A stretch of DNA of 64,000 nt. Origin: Nesterenkonia halophila. GTDB lineage: Bacteria > Actinomycetota > Actinomycetes > Actinomycetales > Micrococcaceae. A program made the position numbers and the translations under genes. Below are positions 1 to 9,190 of the stretch, one piece after another (the stretch's first letter is position 1; each line of letters starts with the position of its first letter). The stretch spans positions 186,001 through 250,000 of the forward strand of contig NZ_WIAX01000012.1 in NCBI RefSeq assembly GCF_009467795.1, in the 5' to 3' direction. The notes beneath the pieces are model-generated. The model was given only the letters and a program-made list of their open reading frames with translations. It was not told the DNA's origin and did not search any database.

Positions 1-204
1 CTGCAGCAACAGAACGCCGTGGTCGGCACCGAGCTCAACGCCACGCACCACCGGGCCGCGACGGCGGGGATGGTGACCGCCACCTGCACGCCGATCTCGC
101 GGGGCCGGACGCTGACCTCCCACGAGATCGTGATGCGCGACGAGCGCGGCCGCCGGCTGTCCACCGCGCGGATGACGAACATGATCCTGGCGCCGCGCGA
201 CTGA
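1..204 (+). CDS. PaaI-family hotdog thioesterase, 3' fragment
   Basis: Only the last 67 codons are present; the frame is open from base 1 and ends in TGA at 202-204. The residues show the second half of a hotdog-fold thioesterase: G-T-E-L-N-A-T-H-H followed by a stretch that reads as two beta strands (G-x-V-T-A-T-C-T-P and T-L-T-S-H-E-I-V), as in PaaI/YdiI-type acyl-CoA thioesterases. The family hydrolyses CoA thioesters of aromatic or fatty acids in the cytoplasm; the substrate cannot be told from the fragment. The catalytic half lies outside the window. It is followed on the same strand by putP after 145 bp, which has its own promoter. Confidence 0.72.
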   Translation: MQQQNAVVGTELNATHHRAATAGMVTATCTPISRGRTLTSHEIVMRDERGRRLSTARMTNMILAPRD

Positions 205-314
205 CGCGCCGGCAACGGGCGGGCGGCCCGCGGGCGACGGGCGGATGGACGGCGCGGAGCCGCCGCCTGCCGAGGCTCTGGACGGAGACTGCACGGCGAC
301 TGGGCGCGGCACAT

Positions 315-349
315 GGTGACCCCGCACACTGCGTGCCATACTCTGCCGC
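315..349 (+). promoter_or_regulatory. Leaderless promoter of putP
   Basis: A TACTCT hexamer at 339-344 matches TANNNT and leaves only 5 nt before the ATG at 350. A weak -35-like GGTGAC lies at 315-320 with an 18-nt spacer. No Shine-Dalgarno sequence precedes the ATG, so the mRNA probably begins at or next to the start codon. Confidence 0.55.
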
Positions 350-1864
350 ATGATCGAGACCGCAGATTCCTCCGTCCAACTCGTGGCGGTGATCCTGTAC
401 TTCGCGTGCATGCTCGCGATCGGGTACTACGCCTATCGCCGGACGAGCAGCTACGACGACTACATGCTCGCCGGCCGCCGGCTGCGCCCGTCGACCGCCG
501 CCCTCTCGGCGGGAGCCTCCGACATGTCCGGCTGGCTGATGATGGGCCTGCCCGGCGCCATCTACGCCTCCGGACTCGTGGAGGCCTGGATCGCCATCGG
601 GCTGACCGTCGGCGCCTGGCTGAACTGGAAGTTCGTCGCGCCGCGCCTGCGGGCCTACACCGAGGTCTCGCAGAACTCCATCACCATCCCCAGCTTCCTG
701 GAGTCCCGGCTGAAGACCGACAATCATGCCGTGCGGATCATCGCAGGGCTGATCATCCTGGCCTTCTTCATCTTCTACGTCTCCTCCGGCCTGGTGGCCG
801 GCGGCCAGTTCTTCACCGTGGCCTTCGGCCTGGAGTACGTGCCGGGGATGCTCATCGTCGCGGGTGTGACGGTGGTGTACACGCTGGCCGGCGGCTTCCT
901 CGGCGCCTCGCTGACCGACGTCGTGCAGGGCACGATGATGTTCATCGGCCTGCTGCTGGTGCCCATCATCGCGCTGGCGACGATGGGCGGATGGGGCGAC
1001 GTGACCTCCGGCGTCGACGCCGCCGACGCGGCCTCCGGCGGCGACGTCGACCGGATGAGCTTCCTGGTCGGCGCCTCGTTCTGGGGCGTGGTCTCGGCCG
1101 TGGCCTGGGGCCTGGGCTACTTCGGCCAGCCGCACATCATCGTGCGCTTCATGGCCATGCGCTCCGTGGCCGACGCCCCCGCCGCCCGGCGCATCGGCAT
1201 CGGCTGGATGGCGCTGGCCGGCTTCGGCGCGGTGATGACCGGACTGATCGGCGTGGCCTACTTCCAGAGCGAAGGCTCCGCGCTGGACAACCCCGAGCAC
1301 GTCTTCCTGGTGCTCGCCCAGGCGATGTTCCATCCGTTCATCGCCGCGCTGCTGCTGGCCGCCGTGCTGGCCGCGGTGATGTCGACGATCTCCTCCCAGC
1401 TGGTGGTCTCCTCCTCAGCGCTGGTCGAGGACATCTACCTGAGCTTCGGGCGGAACTCCACCCGCCGCCAGCAGCTGATGCTCGGCCGCGCGGCCGTGCT
1501 GACCGTCTCCGTGGTCGCCGCCCTGCTGGCGCTGGACACCGAGTCGACGATCCTGGACCTCGTCGGCTTCGCCTGGGCCGGATTCGGCGCCGCCTTCGGC
1601 CCGGTGGTGCTGCTCAGCCTCTACTGGCGGAAGCTGACCATGCCAGGCGTGCTGGCCGGCATGGTCGTCGGCGCGGTGACTGTGGGCGTCTGGGGCTCGA
1701 CCGACACCCTCTCCGGCGTGGTCTACGAGATCATCCCCGGCTTCGCCCTGGCGCTGCTGGCCGCCGTCGTCGTCTCGCTGGCGACCTACCGCCGGAACGC
1801 GCAGGTCGAGGAGGAGTTCGACGCGATGCTGGCCCAGACGAGCGGGACGAAGACGCCGGCCTGA
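350..1864 (+). CDS. putP: Sodium/proline symporter PutP (SSS family)
   Basis: A 504-aa polytopic membrane protein of the sodium:solute symporter family, close to the usual PutP length of about 500 aa. The N-terminal hydrophobic segment (about residues 9-28) is followed by the conserved S-D-M-S-G-W-L-M-M-G-L-P-G motif around residue 60, which is typical of PutP in TM2. Further hydrophobic segments run to about residue 485, consistent with 13 helices. The role is Na+-coupled proline uptake for nutrition or osmoprotection. The start is set by a leaderless promoter 5 nt upstream. A 48-nt perfect palindrome follows the stop and separates it from the convergent glycosyltransferase gene. Substrate preference for proline over another solute is inferred from the motif only. 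Confidence 0.9.
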   Translation: MIETADSSVQLVAVILYFACMLAIGYYAYRRTSSYDDYMLAGRRLRPSTAALSAGASDMSGWLMMGLPGAIYASGLVEAWIAIGLTVGAWLNWKFVAPRLRAYTEVSQNSITIPSFLESRLKTDNHAVRIIAGLIILAFFIFYVSSGLVAGGQFFTVAFGLEYVPGMLIVAGVTVVYTLAGGFLGASLTDVVQGTMMFIGLLLVPIIALATMGGWGDVTSGVDAADAASGGDVDRMSFLVGASFWGVVSAVAWGLGYFGQPHIIVRFMAMRSVADAPAARRIGIGWMALAGFGAVMTGLIGVAYFQSEGSALDNPEHVFLVLAQAMFHPFIAALLLAAVLAAVMSTISSQLVVSSSALVEDIYLSFGRNSTRRQQLMLGRAAVLTVSVVAALLALDTESTILDLVGFAWAGFGAAFGPVVLLSLYWRKLTMPGVLAGMVVGAVTVGVWGSTDTLSGVVYEIIPGFALALLAAVVVSLATYRRNAQVEEEFDAMLAQTSGTKTPA

Positions 1865-1901
1865 TCCTGGCTCGCGCCGAGAACGACTCGGACCCGCCCC
1901 G

Positions 1902-1949
1902 CACGACGAGGCCCTCCTTCCGGAGCTCCGGAAGGAGGGCCTCGTCGTG
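1902..1949. terminator. Bidirectional terminator (48-nt perfect palindrome)
   Basis: CACGACGAGGCCCTCC at the left end is mirrored exactly to GTG at 1949; all 24 bases of each arm match, centred on AGCT at 1924-1927. It lies between the convergent putP and GT4 genes; the GT4 stop codon begins on the next base (1950). There is no U-tract, as is common for actinobacterial terminators. Confidence 0.85.
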
Positions 1950-3179
1950 TCAGGACGTCGCCGGCTTCATGCTCCGGCGGCGTCGGCCGCGGCGGTCCCA
2001 GCGCCGCAGGAACCCCAGGATCGCCTCCTCCAGGGCCTCGGCGTGCGCCTCGGCGGTGTAGCGCTCCTCGACGACGGCCCGGCCGGCCGCCCCCATCCGC
2101 CGCATGGCCGGCGGGTCGGCGAGCATCTCGGCCAGCACCTCCTGCAGGGAGGCCGGATCCCCGGAGCGGTACAGCCGGCCGGTCTCGCCGTCGACGACGG
2201 CCTCGATCTCCGGACTCGAGTCGGGGTGGGCGTCCTCGGCCACCACCGGCACGCCGAAGCCCAGCGCCTGGGTGACGTTCAGCCCCGCCCCGCCGATGCA
2301 GACGGCGGCGTCGGCGGCGGCGTAGAGCGCGCGGAGCCGGTCGACGTCGTAGACCGCCCCCAGGAAATCGGCCTCCAGGCCGGCGTCGGCGAAGCGCCGT
2401 TCGAGCCGAGGCCGCTCGACGCCGTCGCCGACGACGATCACCCGCGGCCGCACGGCGTCCTCCGGCAGCTGTTCCAGCGCCTCGACGAGGGTGTCCAGCC
2501 GGTGCCGAGTGGTCAGCCGCGAGCTGTAGATCAGCGTCGGCCGTTCGTCGCCCGTCGGATCCCGACGGCCCTCCTCCGCACGGCTCGCGCCGGTGCTCCT
2601 CGGGACGTCGGCGTCGGTCGCCTCGAGCTGGTCGGCCGAGTAGATGCTGTTGTACACCACGGCGATCTTCTCGGCGTCCACGCCGTAGGCGGTCCCCAGC
2701 TCACGGGCACGGTCCCCGTAGACCAGCAGCCCGTCGGAGAGCGCGTAGAAGGCCAGGCGCAGCCGCCGCTTCACCCCGGACTCCGGACGCTTCCAGCCGT
2801 GGCCCCAGAGCAGCACCCGGGCCCCGCGCGCCCGGGCGGCGAGCAGCGCGGCCCAGGCGGAGAGGGTGTAGATGCGGCCGGCCAGCACGTAGACGTCGTG
2901 GCGGCCGGAGAGCACCGCGCCGACCTGGCCCTTCTCCCACCAGAGCTCGCCGCAGGAGACGAAGTCCATCGGCGTGACCTCGGCCAGCACCGATGCGTCG
3001 GCGGACTCGATGCGGTCGGCCGAGGCCCCCTCGGAGTTGCGGAAGCGGCCGACGAGGTCGAATTCCAGGCGCCGGCTCTCCAGCAGTCGTCGCAGCAGCG
3101 GGCCCCGATAGTGGCTGACCGTCGGCTGGACCACGAAGTGCACGCGTGGTCGGTCGGCGGAGCGGGATGCAGCGGGCAT
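1950..3179 (-). CDS. Glycosyltransferase family 4 protein
   Basis: A 409-aa GT-B-fold glycosyltransferase. The N-terminal half begins with a Rossmann strand (V-H-F-V-V-Q-P) and S-H-Y-R-G. The C-terminal half carries the nucleotide-sugar site: R-V-I-V-V-G-D-G around residue 250, G-A-G-L-N-V-T-Q-A-L-G-F-G-V-P-V-V around residue 300 and a D-x-x-P-D-S-S-P-E-I-E-A-V-V-D-G-E-T-G-R-L run near residue 330, which is the GT4 acidic motif region. It probably transfers a sugar onto a lipid-linked or cell-surface glycan in the cytoplasm; donor and acceptor are unknown. The ATG at 3179 has GAGG 5 nt upstream. It is a single gene, transcribed toward the shared palindromic terminator. Confidence 0.85.
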   Translation of the reverse strand: MPAASRSADRPRVHFVVQPTVSHYRGPLLRRLLESRRLEFDLVGRFRNSEGASADRIESADASVLAEVTPMDFVSCGELWWEKGQVGAVLSGRHDVYVLAGRIYTLSAWAALLAARARGARVLLWGHGWKRPESGVKRRLRLAFYALSDGLLVYGDRARELGTAYGVDAEKIAVVYNSIYSADQLEATDADVPRSTGASRAEEGRRDPTGDERPTLIYSSRLTTRHRLDTLVEALEQLPEDAVRPRVIVVGDGVERPRLERRFADAGLEADFLGAVYDVDRLRALYAAADAAVCIGGAGLNVTQALGFGVPVVAEDAHPDSSPEIEAVVDGETGRLYRSGDPASLQEVLAEMLADPPAMRRMGAAGRAVVEERYTAEAHAEALEEAILGFLRRWDRRGRRRRSMKPATS

Positions 3180-3310
3180 GCGGACCTCGGGGCTTCAACG
3201 GCGACGGACGGACTGGCCGGAACCGGTCCCGACCCTCTTCGCCATCGTATCGACCCGCCGCGCGGCCCGGACGCCGAACCCCGACGCGCCGGAGGCGGGA
3301 GGGGCACGGA

Positions 3311-3356
3311 CGACGACGGGCCCTCTGCGCAGATCTGCACAGAGGGCCCGTCGTCG
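3311..3356 (-). terminator. Terminator of tRNA-Gly
   Basis: Arms CGACGACGGGCCCTCTG (3311-3327) and its exact complement at 3340-3356 form a 17-bp stem. The 12-nt loop itself contains the palindrome GCAGATCTGC. It begins 26 nt downstream of the tRNA-Gly 3' end on the minus strand. Confidence 0.8.
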
Positions 3357-3381
3357 AGGATGTCCTGCGACATCTCAGGAG

Positions 3382-3452
3382 AGGGGATGACGGGAATCGA
3401 ACCCGCGTCGTCGGTTTGGAAGACCGAAGCTTTACCATTAAGCTACATCCCC
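3382..3452 (-). tRNA. tRNA-Gly (TCC anticodon)
   Basis: The minus strand reads as a 71-nt cloverleaf: a 7-bp acceptor GGGGATG/CATCCCC with discriminator T, a D arm with A-A-T-G-G-T-A, anticodon loop CTTCCAA (anticodon TCC), and a T arm GCGGG-TTCGATT-CCCGT. CCA is not encoded. It is followed by a strong hairpin terminator. Confidence 0.97.
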
Positions 3453-3649
3453 GATCGGCCGCGGCGTCGCGGCGACACCTCAGATTAGCAAGACCCCGGC
3501 GCCGCCGCCAAACCTCGCACGCATCCCCTGCCACCGGCGAGCCCGCCGGACCTGCGACGCCGCCCCGGGCGGCCTCCACGCCCGCGCGATCTGCACCGAC
3601 CTCGCCGGGAAGGCGGCATGCCGGAAGACGTCGCGCACTCCGGCGGCGA

Positions 3650-3661
3650 TAGGCTCTCAGG
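3650..3661 (+). promoter_or_regulatory. Leaderless promoter of the CgeB/GT2 glycosyltransferase
   Basis: TAGGCT at 3650-3655 (TANNNT) is followed by 6 nt and then the GTG start at 3662. No Shine-Dalgarno sequence is visible, so transcription probably starts at the GTG. Confidence 0.5.
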
Positions 3662-6600
3662 GTGAGCATTCCCCCGCCATCCGAGCACGCCGAGCAGCCC
3701 GGGCAGCCCGCCCCGGCCGAGACCTGGGCCTCCGCGCTGCAGGAGACCGCCCGCACCCACCGCCGCGCCGCTTCGTGGATGGCCGAGCAGACGCATGACC
3801 CCGGCGTCTGGCGGCGGCCGGCCGAGGCGCATCATCGTCGCGCGGCCACGCTCGAGAACCGCGGGGCCGCGACGGAGGAGCACCGGGGACCGTCGCTGCC
3901 GGCCGAGCTGCTCGCCGCGCCGCGGCCCGCACCGGGCGCGGCGACGCCGCCCCGACGCGCGGTCGAGCAGGCGTTGGAGGCCGCCGAGCAGCTCCCCGGC
4001 CCCGAAGCCGGGATCACCCGTCCGCGGCTGGGCCTGCGCCTCGGCATCATCTGCGACCGGTTCCTGCTGGACACCTTCACCGGCGCCGCCGAGCTGTTGC
4101 CCATCACCCCGCAGAACTGGCAGGAGCGCCTCGGCGAGGTGGACGTGCTGCTGGTCGCGGCGACCTGGCGCGGCCACGACGGCGCCAGCTGGGACGTCAC
4201 CGGCGAGGGGGCGCGCGCCCGCCGGACGCTGCTGGTCGAGACTCTCATCCCCGCCTTCCGCGCGGCCGGAGTGCCGACGGTCTACTACGGCAAGGAGGAT
4301 CCGCCGGACTATCGGCGCTTCCTCGACGTCGCCCGCGCCTGCGAGCACGTCCTCACCACTGCCGCCGAAGTCGTCCCGCAGTACCGCGCCGACTGCCCGG
4401 GCGCGCGCAGCATCGAGGTGCTGCCCTTCGGGGTGAACCCGCTGCTGCACTCGCCGCTGGGCGGCCGCCCCGCCGGCTCGGAGCTGATCCCCTTCGCCGG
4501 ATCCTGGATGGGCCGGAAGTATCCGAGCCGGGCCGAGCAGGGCCGATGGATCCTCGACGGCGTGCTGGCCGCGGACCGGCCGCTGGCGCTGATCGACCGG
4601 CACTACGACGCCGAGGACCCCTCGCCGAACCAGCTGATGCCGTTCGAGTACTGGCCGCACCGCGCCCCGTCGATGGACCACGAACAGCTGATGGGCCTGC
4701 AGCGCACCGTGGACATCGCGATCAACTTCAACTCGGTGCAGGACTCGCAGACGATGTTCGCCAATCGGGCGCTGGAGCTGCAGGCCTCCGGAACGATGGT
4801 GCTCTCCACCTACAGCCAGGGGCTGAACTCGCACCACCCGCAGGTGCACATCGCCAACTCCGCCGAGGACGTGGCCGCGACGCTGCGACACCTGACGTCC
4901 TCGGCCGCCGGACACGAGGATCTCCGGCGGATCCAGGGCGACGGCATCCGCCGCGTCTTCCTCGACCATCACGTCGTCGACCTCCTCGCCCGGGTGGCCG
5001 CGATCGCCGGAGTCAGCATCGACATGCCGGGGGAGCGTGTGCTGGCCGTGAGCGAGGAGCCGACCGAGACGCTGCGGGCGGACCTGCGCATCCAGTCGGC
5101 GGGATCCGTCGACCTCGTGCGCTGGGAGGATCTGCCGGCCCGCGCGGACGACTATGACATCCTGCTCCCGGTCAGCCCCGACCGACGCTACGAGCCCGAC
5201 TACGTCGCCGACCACCTGGCGGGCCTGCGATTCCAGTCCGCCCCGATGACGGTGAAGCTGGAGAACCGGGCCGACGGAGGCCTCGACGCCGCGACCGACG
5301 CCGCCTCGCTGACCCATCGACGAGCAGGGGCCGACACCGCGTGGGAGCTGACCGCGCTGCACCGCCCCCAGGAGACGCTGGGCGGCCCTGCTCTGGGATC
5401 GGCGGAGCGGACCGCGGCGGCCGCCCGCGGGCTGCGCAGCCTCGCCCTCGACTCCTTCCAGCACCGTCGCGCAGAGTCGACGGTCACCGTCTGCGCCGCG
5501 GGGTCGGATGCCGACGAGACGCCGGAGCACGCCGACGCGGAGGAGCCGCTGCAGGACGCCGCCGCCCGGACCCGCGCCGTCGCCGCCGCCGAGGGGCTGG
5601 ACCTGTCGGTGATCGTGCCGATCTTCGACAACGGGCACCACCTGCGGCACAAGGCCTTCGCCTCGCTGCGCCGTTCCCCCGGGTTCTCCCGGATGCACGT
5701 GCTGCTGGTCGACGACGGCTCCACCGACGGCGTCACGCCGGCGATCGTCGCGGACCTCGCCCGCACGCACGCCAACGTCACCGCCTACCACCACGCGCCC
5801 GGCGGCTCGGGATCGGCGTCGCGCCCGCGGAACACCGGACTGGCCCTGGCGGCGACCGAGTACACCACCTATCTGGATCCCGACGACGAGCAGCTCGGAG
5901 ACTCCTACTCTCGGATGGCCGATCGGCTGGCCGCCGCCGAGGAGGCGAACTTCGCGCTGGCCACCCAGATCACCTGGACCGACCGGTGGCTGCACCTGGA
6001 TGTGCATTCCTGGCTGCGCGAGGGCGCAGCCCTGCGCGACGGCCTGCGCCGTCCCTCGCGCGACAGCCTGCGGGAGACCCGATTCCGCCCGGCCAGCATC
6101 GAGTCCATGGTCTTCCGCACCGTCTGGCTGCAGTCGCTGGGACTCGAGCAGCCGGTCGGCGCCACGGGCCAGGACACCTTCTTCTTCCAGCAGCTGCTCT
6201 TCCGCGCCGAGGCGTACCTGGAGGTCGAGGAGCCCGCCTACGTCTACTACGGCGCCGTGGAGACCTCCATCGTCAATGCGATCTCGCCGGGCTACTTCCG
6301 CAAATACCTGCTGCTGGAGACGGCCCGGGCGGCCTGGCTGCGCGAGGTCGGGCTGATGCAGGACTATCTGGACACGCGCTTCGAGTCCTTCTTCGTCGGC
6401 TGGTATCTGGACAAGCTCGACCGGGTGCCGGCCGCGCAGCGGGCCGAGGCCGCCGGGGTGCTCGACGAGCTGGCCCGCTGCTATGTCGAGGATCCGCGGG
6501 CGCACCCGTGGACGACGGCGGCGGCCCGGCGCTTCTTCGACCTGCCCGTCCGCCCTCGCGTCGGGATGCTGCGCCCGGCCGCGCTGCGGCCGGTCCTCGG

Positions 6601-6856
6601 GCGGCTCAGCCGCCGCGGTCGGGGCGAGGCGACGCTGGCGCTCGAGAGGTTCCGCGGGACTCCGGCCGGCCGGCGCCTCGGGACGGTCTATCGACGCACG
6701 CTGAAGCCGGCGCCGTCGGCCGAGCGCGGCGAGCTGCTCGCCGCCCTGCGCGAGGAGACCGACGCGGCCGAGGCCGCGAGCTCTCCGGTGCGCGCGGCGG
6801 CCGAGGCCGAGGACGCGCTGGAGGCGCTGCGCACCCGGCTGCTCGCCGCGGAGTGA
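3662..6856 (+). CDS. Two-domain glycosyltransferase: CgeB-like GT-B plus C-terminal GT2
   Basis: A 1064-aa protein. Residues 1-110 are Ala/Arg/Glu-rich and low in complexity. Residues about 120-450 resemble CgeB/spore-protein-type GT-B glycosyltransferases: R-L-G-I-I-C-D-R-F, a D-V-L-L-V-A-A-T-W strand, V-P-T-V-Y-Y-G-K-E-D-P-P-D-Y and the L-P-F-G-V-N-P junction. Residues about 646-800 form a GT-A (GT2) domain: L-S-V-I-V-P-I-F-D-N, then L-L-V-D-D-G-S-T-D-G near residue 684 and Y-L-D-P-D-D-E near 738 (metal/UDP site). The last ~250 residues are the helical tail common in GT2 polymer enzymes. Such fusions build repeating surface glycans, so it may add two different sugars. The GTG start is supported by the promoter at 3650. 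Acceptor and sugars are unknown. Confidence 0.82.
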   Translation: MSIPPPSEHAEQPGQPAPAETWASALQETARTHRRAASWMAEQTHDPGVWRRPAEAHHRRAATLENRGAATEEHRGPSLPAELLAAPRPAPGAATPPRRAVEQALEAAEQLPGPEAGITRPRLGLRLGIICDRFLLDTFTGAAELLPITPQNWQERLGEVDVLLVAATWRGHDGASWDVTGEGARARRTLLVETLIPAFRAAGVPTVYYGKEDPPDYRRFLDVARACEHVLTTAAEVVPQYRADCPGARSIEVLPFGVNPLLHSPLGGRPAGSELIPFAGSWMGRKYPSRAEQGRWILDGVLAADRPLALIDRHYDAEDPSPNQLMPFEYWPHRAPSMDHEQLMGLQRTVDIAINFNSVQDSQTMFANRALELQASGTMVLSTYSQGLNSHHPQVHIANSAEDVAATLRHLTSSAAGHEDLRRIQGDGIRRVFLDHHVVDLLARVAAIAGVSIDMPGERVLAVSEEPTETLRADLRIQSAGSVDLVRWEDLPARADDYDILLPVSPDRRYEPDYVADHLAGLRFQSAPMTVKLENRADGGLDAATDAASLTHRRAGADTAWELTALHRPQETLGGPALGSAERTAAAARGLRSLALDSFQHRRAESTVTVCAAGSDADETPEHADAEEPLQDAAARTRAVAAAEGLDLSVIVPIFDNGHHLRHKAFASLRRSPGFSRMHVLLVDDGSTDGVTPAIVADLARTHANVTAYHHAPGGSGSASRPRNTGLALAATEYTTYLDPDDEQLGDSYSRMADRLAAAEEANFALATQITWTDRWLHLDVHSWLREGAALRDGLRRPSRDSLRETRFRPASIESMVFRTVWLQSLGLEQPVGATGQDTFFFQQLLFRAEAYLEVEEPAYVYYGAVETSIVNAISPGYFRKYLLLETARAAWLREVGLMQDYLDTRFESFFVGWYLDKLDRVPAAQRAEAAGVLDELARCYVEDPRAHPWTTAAARRFFDLPVRPRVGMLRPAALRPVLGRLSRRGRGEATLALERFRGTPAGRRLGTVYRRTLKPAPSAERGELLAALREETDAAEAASSPVRAAAEAEDALEALRTRLLAAE

Positions 6857-6946
6857 CCGAACGGGACGGCGAGCGCGCGGAGCCCTCGGGGCCGCCCCGG
6901 GAACGACCTCGGGGCAGTCCTGGGACAGCCCGGGGACGGTCCCGGC

Positions 6947-9190
6947 TCAGTCCCGGGCGTACTCGCCGCGGGCGCGGCCGGCGAGCCATTGCAGCATGCC
7001 CAGTCCCTCGCGCGTCCAGAGTCGGTCCTGATAGCTCGCCCGTCGTCCGCGCACTCGGACTGCCCCGCGTCGCAGCACGCCGGCGCCGAGGCGCGCGGCT
7101 CCCTCGGCGGCGATGCTCGCGCTGCTCCGCCGGGCCTTGCGCGCCTTCAGCGCCCGCACATGGCCGGAGCGCAGCCCGCGCCGGCGCAGCCACTGTCGCG
7201 TGGTGCGCTCGAGCGGCACCTCCTCGGAGACGCGCGCCGCGGCGCACCACCACGACGTCGCTCCGGCGGCCTGGAGCCGGCCGAAGAGCTCGGAGTCCTC
7301 GCCGCCGGTGGCGTTGAAGGCCTCGTCGAAGCGGAACGCCGGCGAGCGGGTGAACCACTCGGCCCGCACCAGCACGTTGTTCGTCGCCGGCCGCAGAGTC
7401 CACGGCCCGGTGGCGAAGTCCGTGCGTCGGATCGCGCCGTCCTCGACGGCCTGCGCGGAGGCCTCAGGCGGAAAGATCGATTCCACCGGCCCGGAGACGG
7501 TGGCCGCCCCCGAGCTGCGGGCCGTGCTGATCAGCGCGTCCAGCCACCCGGGCGCCACGCGCTCGTCGTCGTCGACGAAGACCACCGCGTCGGCGTCGTC
7601 GGGCACCGCGTCCAGCGCGGCGTTGCGCGCGACGGCGAGCCCCGGGCGGGGCTGGTGGACGGCGATCGCCTCCGGCGCCAGCTCGGCGACGGTCTCGGCC
7701 GCTCCCGCCGCGGGGTCGTTGTCGACGACGACGAGCGGAGGCAGCACGTCCTCGCCGAGCTCCTGGGGAGCCGCGGCGCGCAGCGAGGTCAGCAGCTCGG
7801 CGAGCAGCTCGTTCCGCCGGTAGGTGCACACGCAGACCCAGACGCGATCGGCGCGCACCGGGCCGGGCTCGGCGGTCGCGCGCGGATCGAGGGCCTGCTC
7901 CCCGTCGCGCCGCCCGGCACGCCCCTGGTGTGCGGCGCGCGCGGAGCCGGCCGGGCCGCGGCGGTCGACGACGTCGGCCAGCAACCCGGCGTAGTCCTGG
8001 GCCAGCCGCGGCAGATCCGCATGCTCACGCACCCAGCGGCGCCCGGAGTCGCTGATCGGAGTGGACTCCGGGTCCCGGGCCAGGGCCACCAGCGCCTCGG
8101 CCAGCCCGTCGGGGCCCTGGTCGACGAGGGTGACGTTCTCGGCCGCGGCGAGGATCTCGGCGGCCTCGCCGACGACGGCGGCGGTGATGTGCTTGCCGGT
8201 GCCCATCAGCTCGAAGGTCTTGGACGGCACCGTCCAGGCGAAGGACTCCCAGTCGGTGCGCAGGCTGATCAGCACGGTGTCGGCCCACCGGTGGTGCTGC
8301 CAGAGCTCCTCGCCGTGGACGGGATCGTGGAACTCGATCGCCGCACAGTCCGCCGCACGGGCGACCAGGCGCGGCTTCTGCGTGCCGGAGCCGACCATGC
8401 GCAGCCGCACGGCGACCTCGCCGGCGGCATGCAGCGCGGCCGCCGCGTCGATGACCGCATCCAACGCCTGGCTCTCGCCGTGGTTGCCGAGATAGGCGAC
8501 CCGCAGCTCCCCGGCGGTGCGCTCCCGATGCTCCAGCTGCGGGACCTCGTCGAGCGCGACGCCGTTGCTGATCGTGGTCACCCGCTCCACGCCGCGGGCG
8601 GCCAGCCGGCGGGCGAATCCGCGGGTCACCGTCACCACGAGCTCGGCGCGGCGCTGGACTGCGGCGACGACCGTCTCCATCATCCGGCCGGCCGGTCCGG
8701 CCCGCACGCCGGCCTCGCGGGCCAGCTCGGGCCAGGCGTCGCGCATGTCGACCACCAGCGGCGCACGGCGCAGGCGCGCGGCCAGCCAGCCCGAGCAGAT
8801 CACCGGCAGCGCCGGCACAGTGGCGACGACGACGTCGGGACGCTCGACGAGCAGCGCCCGCGGGACCATCAGCCCCGCGGCGACCGCGTCGGCGGCGAAC
8901 CGCCCGGCGCGGCTGTCCCGGAGCAGCGGGCGCAGCACCCGGTGCACCTGCTCACCGGCCGGGCCGCTCCCGCTGCGCACGCCGGCGGCGCCGGAGCCGC
9001 GCTCGGCGGCCGGCGTGCTGCGGGCATCGGCGGCCGGGGTGACGACGTCGACGCTCCAGCCCTCGGCCCGCAGTCCGGCGACCAGGCGCTGCCAGCGCCG
9101 CTGCGGGGGCGTGTGCTCCGGCCAGTAGGAATGGGTGAGCAGCAGCGCGCGTCGGCCGTCTCCCCGGCGACGGTCCTCGACCGGGCTCAC
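6947..9190 (-). CDS. Two-domain glycosyltransferase: GT4 plus GT2
   Basis: A 747-aa protein with two catalytic units. Residues 15-400 form a GT-B enzyme like wall-polymer GT4 proteins (L-L-L-T-H-S-Y-W-P-E-H-T-P-P-Q-R-R-W at the start, V-V-D-M-R-D-A-W-P-E-L near 150, P-S-K-T-F-E-L-M-G-T-G-K-H-I near 320). A charged linker (about 405-450) leads to a GT2 domain (V-W-V-C-V-C-T-Y-R-R-N-E near 455, V-V-D-N-D-P near 495, V-F-V-D-D-D-E near 545, G-G-E-D-S-E-L-F near 635). Its GTG start overlaps the stop of the upstream LCP gene by 4 nt (GTGA), so the two are translationally coupled. It is convergent with the CgeB/GT2 gene. Coupling to an LCP ligase points to assembly of a wall-attached glycan; substrates are unknown. 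Confidence 0.85.
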   Translation of the reverse strand: MSPVEDRRRGDGRRALLLTHSYWPEHTPPQRRWQRLVAGLRAEGWSVDVVTPAADARSTPAAERGSGAAGVRSGSGPAGEQVHRVLRPLLRDSRAGRFAADAVAAGLMVPRALLVERPDVVVATVPALPVICSGWLAARLRRAPLVVDMRDAWPELAREAGVRAGPAGRMMETVVAAVQRRAELVVTVTRGFARRLAARGVERVTTISNGVALDEVPQLEHRERTAGELRVAYLGNHGESQALDAVIDAAAALHAAGEVAVRLRMVGSGTQKPRLVARAADCAAIEFHDPVHGEELWQHHRWADTVLISLRTDWESFAWTVPSKTFELMGTGKHITAAVVGEAAEILAAAENVTLVDQGPDGLAEALVALARDPESTPISDSGRRWVREHADLPRLAQDYAGLLADVVDRRGPAGSARAAHQGRAGRRDGEQALDPRATAEPGPVRADRVWVCVCTYRRNELLAELLTSLRAAAPQELGEDVLPPLVVVDNDPAAGAAETVAELAPEAIAVHQPRPGLAVARNAALDAVPDDADAVVFVDDDERVAPGWLDALISTARSSGAATVSGPVESIFPPEASAQAVEDGAIRRTDFATGPWTLRPATNNVLVRAEWFTRSPAFRFDEAFNATGGEDSELFGRLQAAGATSWWCAAARVSEEVPLERTTRQWLRRRGLRSGHVRALKARKARRSSASIAAEGAARLGAGVLRRGAVRVRGRRASYQDRLWTREGLGMLQWLAGRARGEYARD

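Noticed and set aside
3485-6505. A 1006-codon open frame on the minus strand
   Set aside because: It is antisense to the CgeB/GT2 gene, has no recognisable domain and covers tRNA-free intergenic sequence at its end.
6857-6946. Terminator between the two convergent glycosyltransferases
   Set aside because: The gap has several partial CCGGGA/TCCCGG repeats but no single stem clearly better than the others, so no terminator is annotated.
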